In this document: piece by piece, positions 14,667 to 21,488 of the stretch | Numbering within the stretch: the first letter of the stretch is position 1 | Layout of the letters: the number at the start of each line of letters is the position of its first letter | The notes under the pieces: model-generated | The model's database searches: none | Seen by the model: only the letters and a program-made list of their open reading frames with translations | What the model was told of the DNA's origin: nothing | Assembly (NCBI GenBank): GCA_009774055.1 | Contig: VSNB01000017.1 | Span: 1-21,488, forward strand | DNA from: Clostridiales bacterium | GTDB taxonomy: Bacteria > Bacillota > Clostridia > Oscillospirales > Oscillospiraceae | Length of the DNA: 21,488 nt | Direction: 5' to 3' | Made by a program: the position numbers and the translations under genes

Positions 14667-15669
14667 AGGCGCCGCCCTTTCCCGGGCCGCCAGGCCCGCC
14701 TTCCTCCATGGAGTCGAACACCTCCTGGATGTAGTCGTTGTTCAGCGTCCGGAACAGCTTGTAGAGGCCGCTGGACCGCTTCATCCGGGGGTTGAAGATT
14801 TCCTCCATAGCCAGGCCGATGCGCATGAAGGAGAACACGGACAGGAAAATGCCGATGCCTGGCGCGATGATCCACCACCAGTGCCCGAACAGCAGCGCGC
14901 CGCCGCTCTGGGCGTCCGCCAGCATCCGGCCCCAGCTGATGGCGGTGGGATCCCCCAGGCCCAGGAAGGACAGCCCCGCCTCCGCCACCATGATGCCCGC
15001 GCTGGTCAGGGCGGTGCTCATGATGAGCAGGTGGGACACGCCGGGGAGGATGTGGCGGAACATGATGTGCCACCGTCCCGCTCCGGCCAGCTCCGCCGCC
15101 CGGACATAGTTGCTGTTTTTCAGCACCAGCACCTGGGAGCGGACCACCCGGGCCAGGCCCGTCCAGCCGAAGAGGGTGAAAATGAAGATAATCATGAAAT
15201 AGCTCTTGCCGAAGAGGTTGGTCAGCACGATGGTCAGCGGCAGGGTGGGGATCACCAGCATGATGTCCACCAGGCGCATGACCAGCATGTCCGCCAGACC
15301 GCCCACATAGCCGGTGAGCACCCCCATGAAGGCCCCCAGGAAGGCGGTGGCCAGCCCGGTGACGATCCCCACCACCAGGGACACCCGGGCGCCGTAGATC
15401 AGCATGCTGAAGATGTCCTGGCCGGTGGTGATGGTGGTGCCCAGGGGATGCTGGAGGCTGGGGGAGAGCCCCTTCTCCACCCGCTGGGTCACGTCGTAGG
15501 GGTCATAGGGGGCGATGAAGGGCGCGAACACCGCACACACCGCCAGCAGCAGGGCGATGACCAGCCCCACCCGGCCCTTGGGATGATTCCACAGCTTCCG
15601 GACGAACCCGCCTATGCCGGAGAGGGCTCCCCCGATTCCCGCGGCGGCGGAGGAAAAAAAGCGTTTCAT
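14656..15669 (-). CDS. oppC: Oligopeptide/dipeptide ABC transporter permease, OppC type
   Basis: One of two membrane subunits of the peptide importer. Seen in 337 residues: a first helix (about 34-53) ending APYDPYDV, then HPLGTTITTGQDIFSMLIYG (74-93), the classic OppC/DppC segment after helix one. Five further helices follow, with the cytoplasmic EAA loop at about 190-210 (RAAELAGAGRWHIMFRHILP) that contacts the ATPases. The protein continues about 35 residues beyond the usual NPRMKR end, finishing in a Gly-rich tail; this is longer than typical. The start ATG at 15669 shares its A with the oppB stop (TGATG). A longer open frame reaching 16170 is a shadow of oppB and was not used. Confidence 0.94.
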   Translation of the reverse strand: MKRFFSSAAAGIGGALSGIGGFVRKLWNHPKGRVGLVIALLLAVCAVFAPFIAPYDPYDVTQRVEKGLSPSLQHPLGTTITTGQDIFSMLIYGARVSLVVGIVTGLATAFLGAFMGVLTGYVGGLADMLVMRLVDIMLVIPTLPLTIVLTNLFGKSYFMIIFIFTLFGWTGLARVVRSQVLVLKNSNYVRAAELAGAGRWHIMFRHILPGVSHLLIMSTALTSAGIMVAEAGLSFLGLGDPTAISWGRMLADAQSGGALLFGHWWWIIAPGIGIFLSVFSFMRIGLAMEEIFNPRMKRSSGLYKLFRTLNNDYIQEVFDSMEEGGPGGPGKGGAYDG

Positions 15670-16667
15670 CAGCGGCTCCCTCCTACCGTCACCCGCGGAT
15701 CCAGGAGGCAGTAGCACAGATCCGTCACCAGGTTCGCCACCAGGGCGAAGAGGGACAGGAAGAGCATGATGCCCATCATCAGCGGGTAGTCGTTGGTGTT
15801 GTTGGCGTTGAGGAACAGCGTCCCCATGCCGTTCCAGTTGAAGATCTGCTCGATTACCACCGCGCCGCCGATGAGGCCGCTGACGCTCATGCCCAGGTTG
15901 GTGACGATGGGAAGCATGGCGTTGCGCAGGGTATGGCGGTAGAGCACCCGGCGGGGAGGCAGGCCCTTGGCCCGGGCGGTGAGGATGAAGTCCTCGTTGG
16001 ACACGGCGATGACGCTGTTGCGGGTGTTCTGGGCGTAGCTGACGATACTGCCGATGCTCATGGAGAGGATGGGCAGGGCCGCCGAGGACGCCACCAGCCG
16101 GATGGACCGCCAGCTCCAGTCGAAGGAGGCCACCATGTTGGGGTCGGTGTAGGCCGGGAACCACTCCCACTCAAAGCCCAGGTACAAGGACAGCAGCAGG
16201 GCAATGAAGAAGGCCGGCAGGGCAGTGGTGATGGTGGAGGCGTTGAGCAGGGCCGTATCCACCCGCTGGCCCCGCTTCCAGGCGGCGTAGGACCCGATGA
16301 GCAGGCCGGCGGTCAGGCCGATGAGCAGGGTGCTCACCGACAGCACCAAGGTCCATGGCAGCCGGGAGGCGATGAGGTCCGCCACCTTGGGAGAGCCCGG
16401 CTGGAAGGATACCCCCAGGTCCCCGTGGAGCAGGCCGTCCACATAGCGGAGGTACTGCTGGAAGGTGGATACGTCGAAGCCGTACTGCTCCCGGGTCAGC
16501 TGCTTGACGATGTCGTACTCGATCTCGCTCATATTGCCCTGGGGCGGGTAGTAGCGCTCCGCCGGGTCCTCCACCCCGATGCGGGGGATGAAGAAATTCA
16601 GCGTCACCACGATGAAGAAAATGAAAACCGTATAGAGGATGCGCTTGAGCACATAGCCTTTTTGCAT
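15669..16667 (-). CDS. oppB: Oligopeptide/dipeptide ABC transporter permease, OppB type
   Basis: The other membrane subunit of the peptide importer. Seen in 332 residues: an N-terminal helix (about 10-28) ending FIPRIG, the extracytoplasmic stretch with HGDLGVSFQ (81-89), five further helices, and the EAA loop at about 226-250 (EDFILTARAKGLPPRRVLY). The C-terminal segment LLDPRV is the usual OppB/DppB ending. The start ATG at 16667 lies 29 bases after the oppA stop with GAGG six bases before it. The region between residues 165 and 190 (WEWFPAYTDPN ... WSWRS) is Trp-rich and corresponds to the variable periplasmic-side loop. Confidence 0.94.
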   Translation of the reverse strand: MQKGYVLKRILYTVFIFFIVVTLNFFIPRIGVEDPAERYYPPQGNMSEIEYDIVKQLTREQYGFDVSTFQQYLRYVDGLLHGDLGVSFQPGSPKVADLIASRLPWTLVLSVSTLLIGLTAGLLIGSYAAWKRGQRVDTALLNASTITTALPAFFIALLLSLYLGFEWEWFPAYTDPNMVASFDWSWRSIRLVASSAALPILSMSIGSIVSYAQNTRNSVIAVSNEDFILTARAKGLPPRRVLYRHTLRNAMLPIVTNLGMSVSGLIGGAVVIEQIFNWNGMGTLFLNANNTNDYPLMMGIMLFLSLFALVANLVTDLCYCLLDPRVTVGGSR

Positions 16668-16695
16668 GGCAAGCCTCGCTTCCCGGTAGGATGCA

Positions 16696-18591
16696 TCAGA
16701 CCATTTTCAGATGTTCCAGGGACTCCAGGCTGAAGGCGGTGGAGCCGTCTACCTGGGCCCAGCCGGCGAACCGGTCCGTCCGGGCCACGGAGAGGACGTT
16801 GGAGCAGTAGAGGGGAATCTTATAGTACTGCGCCGCCGTCAGGAGCTGGACGTCCCGGATGGCCTGATATTTCTTGTTGAGATTGATGGTCAGGCGCATC
16901 TCGTCGATCTTGTCGTTGATGGCCTGGTCCTGAAGCCGCCCGTAGTTGGAGGAGCGGTTCAGGTTGCTGAAGTGGGAGTTGAACATGATGTCCGCGTTAT
17001 ACAGGGAAAAGGAAACCCCCTGGATGGTCATATCGAAGTTCCCGCCGTAGAGGTAGGTGCTCTCCGGCGAGTTGCCCTTGGCGGCAAAGCGGACCTCCAC
17101 GCCGATCTTCTGGAGCAGCACCTGGAGGAAGCCGATGGCCTCCTGCTCGCCGGGACTGCCCAGGACCTCGAAGGACAGGCGCAGCCCGTCCTCGGTGCAG
17201 CGGTAGCCCTCCTTGTCCCGGCGGGGATAGCATTCGTCCAGAATGGCGTTGGCCCGGACCAGCCGGTCTGTCATGTCCCCGGACAGGATGTCCGCCTCCG
17301 GGTTGTAGAGGTCCGGCATGGTGTCCAGAACCAGTCCGGCGGACACGGGCCGCCCCTCCCCGCTGAGGACGTTCCGGATCAGCTCCTCCTGGTCCACCGC
17401 CAGGGCGATGGCCTCCCGGACGCGGATGTCCGAGAGGATGGTCCGCCGGGGCGTGGCCTGATCTGCCGGGGCGTTCAGGTTGAGCACCAGCGCCTGGGCG
17501 AAGAGACCTGGGGCCTTGAGAAGCTGGATGTTCTCGTCGTCCTCAAAGAGGGCGGCGTAGTTGGCGCTGATGGCGCTGTCCAGCACGTCCAGATGGCCCT
17601 TCTTCAAGGCGTAGATCGCCACGTTGATCTCCTGGTAGAGGATAAACCGCAGGGTGTCCGCCTGATAGAGGGCCCCGCCGTCCGCGGCCTTGATATGGTA
17701 GTCGTCCCGGCGGCGGAGCACGATCTCCTGGGCGTTGCTCTGCTCCGCGTCCAGGGTGTAGGGCCCGCAGCCGATGGGGTGCAGGTAGGCGTAGGACAGG
17801 GCCTCGTCGGGAGACGTGCTGTTGAGGGGGTTGTCCAGGGAGATAATGGGGGCGTAGATATGCTCCGGCAGGATCAGCACCGTGGATACCAGGGGCGCGA
17901 TGGCCCCCAGCACCTTGCTGACCTCGAAGTAGAACACCGTGTCCCGCTCCTCCTCGGAAATGGCGTAGCCCGCCTCGGCGGCGCCAGTGTCATAGGTGTA
18001 GATGCCCTGGCGCTTCATGAGGCCGGTGTTGGTATCGTATTTGTGGAGCAGGTCGTTGACCCAGGCCAGGGCCCCGGCGTGGTTGGACAGCTTCTGGTTG
18101 GCGGCCAGGTCGAAGGTGAAATAGATGTCCCGGACCGTCACCGGCGTCCCGTCGCTCCACACGGCGTCGGGATTCAGCTCGAACCGCACGGGGAAGAAGG
18201 CGGAGTCGTTTCCGCCGTAGACCTCCTCCAGCCGGTCGTAGTCCGGCTGGCCGGAGGACGTGACAATGGGCTCCCCCTCCTTGTCCACGTAGCACCAGGA
18301 CACGGCCAGCCGGGGTACGTACTCGCCGGTATTCTCATCGTAGGAGAACAGGGGGGAGTAGACCATGCTGGAAATGGTGGGCGCGATGCCGTCCCGGGAG
18401 AACCAGGGCATGTAGGACGTGGGAAAGCTGGAGGCGACCTCCCCGATGTACAGGGTGGAGGAGGCGTCGCCCCGGCGGGCGTAGGCGCCTCCGGCGCCGC
18501 ACCCGGGGAGCAGCGCCGCCGTCAGCAGGAGCGCCGCCGCCAGGAGCAGGCAGCTCAGGCGGCGTCCCTGCGCAAACATACGGTCCCTCAT
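16696..18591 (-). CDS. oppA: Peptide-binding lipoprotein, extracellular solute-binding protein family 5 (OppA type)
   Basis: Captures the peptide outside the membrane and delivers it to OppB/OppC. Seen in 631 residues: a signal peptide with basic start (RMFAQGRR), a hydrophobic core and lipobox LLPGC, giving lipidated C31. The family-5 fold follows, including VYSPLFSYDENTG, the ligand-cleft strand DAVWSDGTPVTVRDIYFTF, LHPIGCGPYTL, and RVREAIALAVDQEELIRNVL. Length is at the upper end for the family, with extra residues around YVDKEGEPIVTSSGQPDYD. The start is uncertain: ATG 18591, ATG 18579 (with AGGGA before it) or TTG 18606, the last overlapping the upstream stop. All three keep the lipobox. 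The upstream gene ends 11 bases before ATG 18591, so it is very likely co-transcribed. Substrate size cannot be read from sequence. Confidence 0.93.
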   Translation of the reverse strand: MRDRMFAQGRRLSCLLLAAALLLTAALLPGCGAGGAYARRGDASSTLYIGEVASSFPTSYMPWFSRDGIAPTISSMVYSPLFSYDENTGEYVPRLAVSWCYVDKEGEPIVTSSGQPDYDRLEEVYGGNDSAFFPVRFELNPDAVWSDGTPVTVRDIYFTFDLAANQKLSNHAGALAWVNDLLHKYDTNTGLMKRQGIYTYDTGAAEAGYAISEEERDTVFYFEVSKVLGAIAPLVSTVLILPEHIYAPIISLDNPLNSTSPDEALSYAYLHPIGCGPYTLDAEQSNAQEIVLRRRDDYHIKAADGGALYQADTLRFILYQEINVAIYALKKGHLDVLDSAISANYAALFEDDENIQLLKAPGLFAQALVLNLNAPADQATPRRTILSDIRVREAIALAVDQEELIRNVLSGEGRPVSAGLVLDTMPDLYNPEADILSGDMTDRLVRANAILDECYPRRDKEGYRCTEDGLRLSFEVLGSPGEQEAIGFLQVLLQKIGVEVRFAAKGNSPESTYLYGGNFDMTIQGVSFSLYNADIMFNSHFSNLNRSSNYGRLQDQAINDKIDEMRLTINLNKKYQAIRDVQLLTAAQYYKIPLYCSNVLSVARTDRFAGWAQVDGSTAFSLESLEHLKMV

Positions 18592-18602
18592 GGCGTCCCG
18601 GA

Positions 18603-19256
18603 TCAATAGGGATACAGCATCTTGGTGCCGAAGCCCTCTTTGCTGACGCAGTTGTCAAAGATCTCCTCGATGCGGAAAATGTAGGCCGGACGGGTCAGCC
18701 AGCGGGTCATGTCTGGGGCGTGGTACACGTCGTGCTGGGCGTTGATGAACTGCTGGTAGATCTCCCGCTTGCCGCTGTCACACTCGTCGTAGATCTCCAT
18801 CTGGCCCCGCAGCTCGTAGGAGATCGCGGGGGGCTGGTAGAAGATCAGGGTGGCCTCCGGATTGGCCTTGTAGTTGATGTAGGAATGCTTCTTCGCCATT
18901 TCCAGGCTGCCTACCTTGGTGAAGTCCACCCGCTCCTGGGCCTCCGGGCCGTACATGTACTTCACCAGCAGCTCCAGGCCGCGGTTGCTGTAGGTTTTGT
19001 CATCCTTGTCATATGTCTTGATGTGGGCGATGTATGCCTCCAGGGTTTCCTCCAGGTACTCGTCCTTGGGGAGGAAGCCGATGCCCTTGATGCTGGCGTT
19101 GAGTCCGGCGGGGCCGTGGGAAACGAAGGCCGGGTCGTGGGAGCAGAAGCTGAGGAACATTTTCTCGGGAGACACCATTTCCCCGTTGTACAGCTTCAGC
19201 ACGGAATTGGCGCGGGTATGGAAAGCCCATTTAAAGAACCGCTCGGCAGATTGCAT
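18603..19256 (-). CDS. Conserved-looking 217-residue protein of unknown function, first gene of the opp operon
   Basis: I do not recognise this protein with confidence. Seen: a soluble protein without signal peptide or membrane helix, with a helical N-terminal half (RFFKWAFHTRANSVLKLYNG ... EYLEETLEAYIAHIKTYD) and a C-terminal half that alternates strands (ATLIFYQPPAISYELRGQME, RPAYIFRIEEIFDN). The strand pattern and ending weakly recall the FMN-binding split-barrel of pyridoxamine-phosphate-oxidase-like proteins; this is a guess. The start ATG at 19256 is clear, after AGGAGGTAAAAACG; the upstream in-frame extension covers the AT-rich promoter region. The stop overlaps a possible TTG start of oppA and is 11 bases from the likely ATG. 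A role tied to peptide uptake or to processing of an imported compound is inferred only from position. Confidence 0.85.
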   Translation of the reverse strand: MQSAERFFKWAFHTRANSVLKLYNGEMVSPEKMFLSFCSHDPAFVSHGPAGLNASIKGIGFLPKDEYLEETLEAYIAHIKTYDKDDKTYSNRGLELLVKYMYGPEAQERVDFTKVGSLEMAKKHSYINYKANPEATLIFYQPPAISYELRGQMEIYDECDSGKREIYQQFINAQHDVYHAPDMTRWLTRPAYIFRIEEIFDNCVSKEGFGTKMLYPY

Positions 19257-19302
19257 CGTTTTTACCTCCTGTATCTTCGTGGTTGTTCCACAATATTTTT
19301 TT

Positions 19303-19331
19303 ACTATATCACAAAATTTGACTTTAGTACA
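19303..19331 (-). promoter_or_regulatory. Possible promoter of the opp operon
   Basis: On the minus strand TGA-TATAGT (extended -10; hexamer 19308-19303), 17-bp spacer and a weak -35 TGTACT (19331-19326). It lies about 45 bases before the first gene, in a very AT-rich stretch shared with the divergent lipoprotein gene. A second -10-like TATACT at 19365-19360 lacks a -35. Confidence 0.45.
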
Positions 19332-19411
19332 GACTAACTGCCCGATTCGAGAAAATTTGAGTATAATATACAAAAAAACTGAAAAATTTTTCACATTTTA
19401 AACGAAGGCCA

Positions 19412-19440
19412 TTGACAATTCTCTTGGAATAAGATAGAAT
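19412..19440 (+). promoter_or_regulatory. Promoter of the repeat lipoprotein gene
   Basis: TTGACA (19412-19417), 17-bp spacer, TAGAAT (19435-19440). It gives a leader of roughly 55-60 bases before the ATG at 19505. Confidence 0.8.
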
Positions 19441-19504
19441 GACAGAAATTCGTGGCGAAACATCGCTGCGAAAATATTAATAATTGGAAAAGGATGGAGA
19501 AGAG

Positions 19505-20920
19505 ATGAAGAAGATAACCGCGCTGTTCTGCGCAGTCCTTCTGCTGCTCGCCCTGGCGCTGTCCGGGTGCGGCGGAGAGGGAAACGACCCTGCATCGGAC
19601 GGTCAGCCCTCCGGCCCCAGCCAGGACCAGCAGGAACCGGCTCCCGCCCCCGGAGAAAGCGAGTCTGACGTCAAGGACATTGCCGCTGCGTACCAAATTG
19701 ATGCCGCGCCCTTGGGGATGCCCCTGCAGGTATACCTGATCATCCGGGAGGACGGCTCCTTCCAGCTGACCAACCGCCTGGAGGGCGGGGATGACAAGGG
19801 CTCCGGCCAGGTGGGCCGCAGCGGCGACACCTACATGCTGCTTTACAGCGACTCCACCGCCGAGGCATCCAAGACCTCCACCTTCACCGTCAGCGGCAAG
19901 CAGCTGGTGTTCAGCACCAAGCTCTACTACGGCTCCAGCAGCTTCGCCCCCAACGAGGAGGACCCCCAGAATCCTATCTACCCCACCGCCAAGGCCATGG
20001 CCTATACTGAATACCTGGGCGACTACGCCGGCGTGCTGGAGGAAACGGTGGAGGCTATGGGCACGACCCTGACCTACGCCTGCACCCTGACGCTGGGCTA
20101 CGGTGCGGAGTACTCCTTTGAGAGCCTCTACTCCGTCATGGGCTCCGACCAGGTCTTCACCCAGACCGGTACCTTCGAGATCGACGGCGGCAAGATCACC
20201 CTGACCGCCGAGGGCGGCGAGGCCACCGAGGGAGCTGTCTCCGCCGACAAGACCATCGACATCCAGTCCCTGGTGTCCGCCCAGGGCTCCGAGAAAAAGG
20301 AGCTGACACTCAAGCCTGCCACAACCTCCGAGCAGGCGGGGACCTATACCGGCATTAAGAACATGGAAATGGGCCCTATGGTCATGACCTCCAACGCCAC
20401 GCTGAAGCTGGACCGCCTGGGCGGCTACACTTACCTGGCCCAGATGGAGGGCGAGGAGGACTATGCTGAGCAGGGGACCTTCACCGTGGACGGGACCAAA
20501 CTGATCTTCCAGAGCGACGCCGAGGGCGCCGAAGCGGTGGAGGGCGTGCTGGAGAACCACACCCTGACCTGCAAGTTCCGCATTTCCAACGATGTGCCCA
20601 TGGCCACGGAGATTGTTTTCTACGCCGACGACATCCAGGGCCAGTTCACCGCCGCTCCCTCTGAGGAGGCCAACGGCTATGCCGGTGCACTGACGCTGAA
20701 CGGCGACGGCACCTACGCCATCGCTGTGACCAAGGACGGGACGGAAACCTACGCGGAAGCGGGTACCTTTGAGGCTGCCGCTTCCCAGATGGGGCTGTCC
20801 CTGCTGCTGACCAGCGAGAGCGGCGGCACAGTGTCCGGCGTGGTGTCTGAGAACGCCATCAACATCAATCACGCGGTAGACGCCGCAGGGACCGAGGTTG
20901 GGTTCCAGTATAAGAAATAA
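19505..20920 (+). CDS. Secreted lipoprotein made of beta-rich repeats, function unknown
   Basis: A 471-residue surface lipoprotein. Seen: signal peptide MKKITALFCA plus a leucine-rich core and lipobox LALSGC (lipidated C22), a Gly/Ser/Pro/Glu-rich tether (23-57), then about four modules of 85-105 residues (about 60-168, 169-272, 277-378, 379-471). The last three contain a matching core: YAxxGTF/FTQTGTF, then (I/V)DGxK(I/L), then (T/F)xxGGxAxxG(A/V)(V/L)S. These are GTFEIDGGK (222-230), GTFTVDGTK (324-332) and GTFEAAASQ (420-428). The modules suggest repeated small beta-barrels or sandwiches. The start ATG at 19505 follows GGAGAAGAG; a TTG at 19484 would put charged residues before the signal peptide. 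No catalytic motif is visible. It is divergent from the opp operon, so it may act in envelope binding, but function is unknown. Confidence 0.88.
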   Translation: MKKITALFCAVLLLLALALSGCGGEGNDPASDGQPSGPSQDQQEPAPAPGESESDVKDIAAAYQIDAAPLGMPLQVYLIIREDGSFQLTNRLEGGDDKGSGQVGRSGDTYMLLYSDSTAEASKTSTFTVSGKQLVFSTKLYYGSSSFAPNEEDPQNPIYPTAKAMAYTEYLGDYAGVLEETVEAMGTTLTYACTLTLGYGAEYSFESLYSVMGSDQVFTQTGTFEIDGGKITLTAEGGEATEGAVSADKTIDIQSLVSAQGSEKKELTLKPATTSEQAGTYTGIKNMEMGPMVMTSNATLKLDRLGGYTYLAQMEGEEDYAEQGTFTVDGTKLIFQSDAEGAEAVEGVLENHTLTCKFRISNDVPMATEIVFYADDIQGQFTAAPSEEANGYAGALTLNGDGTYAIAVTKDGTETYAEAGTFEAAASQMGLSLLLTSESGGTVSGVVSENAININHAVDAAGTEVGFQYKK

Positions 20921-20937
20921 GCCCCCAAAGACAGCGT

Positions 20938-20973
20938 ATGCCGCCCGGTCATTACCATGGCCGGGCGGCATTT
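20938..20973. terminator. Terminator after the lipoprotein gene, shared with the convergent gene
   Basis: A 15-bp stem with one T-G wobble (20938-20952 with 20957-20971, outer arm ATGCCGCCCGG against CCGGGCGGCAT) and a TACC tetraloop, followed by TTTC on the plus strand. It lies between the lipoprotein stop at 20920 and the stop of the minus-strand gene at 20977, so it can serve both. Confidence 0.75.
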
Positions 20974-20976
20974 CAG

Positions 20977-21488
20977 CTAAAGCTCCACAATATCCATTAC
21001 TGCCCGGTTTACGCACAGAGGTGTTTTTGCATTCAGCGCCAGGGACAGTTCCACCGTCCCGCCGCCGTTTGTGCAGGGATGCAGCACGGAGACATGCTGC
21101 AGGGTCCGGGGGCCGTGTGTCAGGCATTCCAAGGAAAAGTATAGGGGCAACACGTCTGTAAATGCGCCGCAGGGCGACTGCTTGAGAAAAATGGCCCCTG
21201 TTTCCTCTGATGAGGACAGGGCGCAGACATTCAATGTGTACTGGACCAAATAGGTTTTCCCTGGATGCAGATGGATCTGCGCGGGAGCGCGTCCGTCCCA
21301 GCAGATGCCTTTTCCCGAGCAGCTCCGCTGCCTCCAGGCCAGGCGGCAGTCCGGATGCCACAGCTGTCTGTCTCGCTGGTTTGTCAGCTGGAGGGCGCTT
21401 TTTTCAAAGGCCGGCTCCCTGCACGGACATGGACGCGGCAAAGGAACGGGGACCGGACGCTGGGGAGGGCAGGGAGGTGGATTCGGCG
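20977..21488 (-). CDS. C-terminal part of an unidentified protein (N-terminus outside window)
   Basis: The frame is open from the window end to TAG at 20977, giving at least 170 residues. Seen: a proline-rich stretch at the visible N-terminal end (PNPPPCPPQRPVPVPLPRP, then CPCREP), followed by about 140 residues of alternating strands with no helix-rich part. These include LQLTNQRDRQLW, IHLHPGKTYLVQYTLNV, and VELSLALNAKTPL ending AVMDIVEL. The PG-x-TYLVxYTxN strand and the short hydrophobic ending loosely resemble the jelly-roll domains at the ends of BclA/collagen-like surface proteins; this is a weak structural guess. Eight or more cysteines are present. A TTG at 21441 would give a 154-residue version, but the open frame continues upstream, so I treat it as truncated by the window. 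Confidence 0.6.
   Translation of the reverse strand, partial: PNPPPCPPQRPVPVPLPRPCPCREPAFEKSALQLTNQRDRQLWHPDCRLAWRQRSCSGKGICWDGRAPAQIHLHPGKTYLVQYTLNVCALSSSEETGAIFLKQSPCGAFTDVLPLYFSLECLTHGPRTLQHVSVLHPCTNGGGTVELSLALNAKTPLCVNRAVMDIVEL

Noticed and set aside
14656..16170. A 504-codon reading of the oppC frame
   Set aside because: The first 167 codons are out-of-frame oppB sequence with Arg/Pro/His bias; the true start overlaps the oppB stop at 15669.
16711..18609. A 632-codon open frame on the plus strand
   Set aside because: It is exactly antisense to oppA, is rich in Gly/Val/His/Gln as G+C-rich shadows are, has no ribosome site, and matches no family.
19391..21361. A 656-codon open frame on the minus strand
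   Set aside because: It is antisense to the repeat lipoprotein, whose signal peptide, lipobox, promoter and terminator are all on the plus strand.
1..21488. tRNA, rRNA, insertion sequences, phage or integrase genes, attachment sites
   Set aside because: None seen: no transposase or integrase motifs among the coding regions and no cloverleaf-like sequence in the gaps; the palindromes at 11090-11175 flank no transposase gene.

Overview
The window reads as a chromosomal segment of a G+C-rich Firmicute, most likely a gut clostridium of the Oscillospiraceae (Flavonifractor / Pseudoflavonifractor / Oscillibacter-like). This is an inference. It rests on strong purine-rich Shine-Dalgarno sites, TTGACA/TATAAT-type promoters often with an extended -10, TTG starts, a YtrA-type GntR regulator, an S-layer-homology surface protein, and the mix of MATE, ABC-2 and Opp transporters in G+C-rich coding sequence. 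I found no rRNA, tRNA, CRISPR array, insertion sequence or phage gene.

Layout. (1) 1-1123, minus: a family-35 beta-galactosidase cut by the window start. (2) 1304-3552, minus: a two-gene signalling operon, a stand-alone triple-PAS protein followed by a receiver-GGDEF diguanylate cyclase. (3) 3731-5656, plus, divergent from (2): a YtrA-type GntR repressor, an ABC ATPase and an ABC-2 permease, overlapping or tightly spaced, with an inverted-repeat operator over the promoter. (4) 5765-7279, plus: a MATE exporter behind a leader that contains an intrinsic-terminator hairpin and a possible antiterminator pairing. (5) 7492-11211, minus, convergent with MATE: a very large secreted cysteine-rich protein with three C-terminal SLH domains. 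Its leader of about 250 nt carries two overlapping perfect palindromes and another long hairpin. (6) 11281-12651, minus: a DUF819-family membrane protein with its own near-consensus promoter. (7) 12677-19256, minus: a six-gene operon, an unrecognised 217-residue protein followed by oppA-B-C-D-F, almost all with overlapping ends. (8) 19412-20920, plus, divergent from (7): a lipoprotein built of beta-rich repeats. (9) 20977-21488, minus: the C-terminal part of an unidentified protein that runs off the window end.

How the parts may work together. Block 3 plus the MATE gene looks like an export or envelope-stress neighbourhood. Block 7 imports peptides, and the lipoprotein, SLH protein and DUF819 protein all act at the cell surface or membrane. 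The PAS/GGDEF operon would make cyclic di-GMP in response to an unknown signal. The PAS/GGDEF and SLH promoters share a TTTGTGCTATA core, a tentative hint of common control. Most of the window is recognisable families. The least explained parts are the palindromic leader of the SLH gene, the MATE leader, the kinase-less PAS/GGDEF pair and the unknown first gene of the opp operon.
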